Shown piece after piece: positions 14,005-14,487 of a stretch of DNA of 14,487 bases. How positions within the stretch are numbered: position 1 is the first letter of the stretch; each line of letters begins with the position of its first letter. Below the pieces are notes generated by a model. The model did not search any database, had not been told where the DNA came from, and was given only the letters and a program-made list of their open reading frames with translations. Origin of the DNA: an uncultured Taibaiella sp. (GTDB taxonomy: Bacteria; Bacteroidota; Bacteroidia; Chitinophagales; Chitinophagaceae). The position numbers and the translations under genes are program-made. The DNA is taken from contig CAMPJV010000027.1 of NCBI GenBank assembly GCA_946886975.1, positions 1 through 14,487 of the forward strand. The letters are read 5' to 3'.

Positions 14005-14423
14005 GCTACATTCATCAGGTCGATCATCAGGTTGAATGAATCCATAGATGAAGGGCTATTTAATTTGAGCGGCTTAACGATATATCCTGAAACACCTAAC
14101 TCCTGTGCTTTTACTTTATCCACCTTTTCAGTAGACGTAGTAATCATAAAACACTTTAGGTGCTTCCATTTCTCAGAGCTTCTTATGGCCTGAAGCAGCT
14201 CCAGCCCGTTCATGCGGGGCATATTAATGTCAATTAGTATGACGTCTGGTAATTGTCCCTGCCCATCCTTCTCGAGGTTATTCAAAACCTCAATTGCTTC
14301 CTCTCCGTTTTTTGCCTCGTGGAGATGATAGAGAATCTTTAGCTTTTCAAGAGACCTTTTAATATCAATGGTATCCAATTGATCATCTTCCACCAGCAGT
14401 ATATTAGCAACCTTTTCCATCAT
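14001..14423 (-). CDS. Single-domain response regulator (CheY/Rcp1-like receiver)
   Basis: 140 residues holding one receiver domain and no output domain. The acidic pocket is Glu-12, Asp-13 and Asp-14 (LVEDDQLD), the phospho-acceptor is Asp-65 (LIDINMPRMNG), with Thr-95/Thr-96 (MITTS) and Lys-117 (VKPL) completing the switch. The extended loop NNLEKDGQGQLPDVIL is typical of the Rcp1-like receivers that partner phytochrome or PAS histidine kinases. The gene directly follows a histidine kinase gene (TAAATG junction), so the two form a two-component pair; the output is presumably another protein or phosphotransfer. A second ATG at 14420 is an equal start candidate. The last 4 bases are shared with the end of the opposite methyltransferase gene. 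Confidence 0.93.
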   Translation of the reverse strand: MMEKVANILLVEDDQLDTIDIKRSLEKLKILYHLHEAKNGEEAIEVLNNLEKDGQGQLPDVILIDINMPRMNGLELLQAIRSSEKWKHLKCFMITTSTEKVDKVKAQELGVSGYIVKPLKLNSPSSMDSFNLMIDLMNVA

Positions 14424-14487
14424 TTAAGCTTTCTTCCAAGTGAACGAAAAAACCGTTCCTTTATTGGCTTCTGACGCAATATTAATT
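14424..14487 (-). CDS. Sensor histidine kinase, last 20 codons only
   Basis: The - strand from the right edge reads INIASEANKGTVFSFTWKKA then TAA. The pattern S-x-x-x-KGT-x-F-x-F-x-W is the usual end of an HATPase_c kinase domain (G3-like region and last strand). Only this tail is in the window, so sensor domains cannot be judged. Its TAA abuts the ATG of the response regulator, which supports translation as a coupled pair. Confidence 0.8.
   Translation of the reverse strand, partial: INIASEANKGTVFSFTWKKA

Overview
The window looks like a chromosomal stretch from a member of the Bacteroidota, most likely a Chitinophagaceae-type genome. Several signs point this way: the gene blocks nusB–DUF1573–yajC–coaE and ileS–DksA-like; a type-2 isoleucyl-tRNA synthetase; a secreted dipeptidyl peptidase IV; lipoprotein signals; few Shine-Dalgarno sites; and TAnnTTTG promoter elements close to start codons. 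Assignment below phylum is inference. It is mostly housekeeping and envelope DNA, with no prophage, transposase, tRNA, rRNA or CRISPR array seen.

Layout. Bases 1-1801 (+) hold the end of nusB, a DUF1573 lipoprotein, yajC and coaE in one tight run, closed by a two-way terminator. Bases 1879-6646 (-) hold ileS followed after 4 bases by a DksA/TraR-like protein with a long Lys/Ala/Pro-rich arm. Bases 6794-7396 (-) hold miaE, a tRNA hydroxylase. Bases 7397-7760 carry no gene but contain a cobalamin riboswitch on the + strand, running straight into a perfect terminator. Bases 7761-12488 (-) hold a secreted redoxin, a YihY-family membrane protein, a DPP-IV peptidase and a small NAD(P)-binding protein. 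Bases 12584-14487 hold a P460-type haem lipoprotein (+), clpS (-), a SpoU/TrmH RNA methyltransferase (+), a single-domain response regulator (-) and the last codons of its histidine kinase (-).

Themes. Translation and tRNA metabolism recur (ileS, miaE, the SpoU methyltransferase, nusB). Envelope and export recur too (yajC, DUF1573, P460 lipoprotein, DPP-IV, redoxin, YihY). The points most worth a second look are: the riboswitch with no gene to control; the swapped class I signature GIHH in IleRS, known from mupirocin hyper-resistant IleRS2; what looks like a palindromic repeat translated inside IleRS; the DksA-like protein that has lost three of four zinc cysteines and gained a histone-H1-like arm; and a set of promoter -7 elements so near start codons that several mRNAs may be leaderless.
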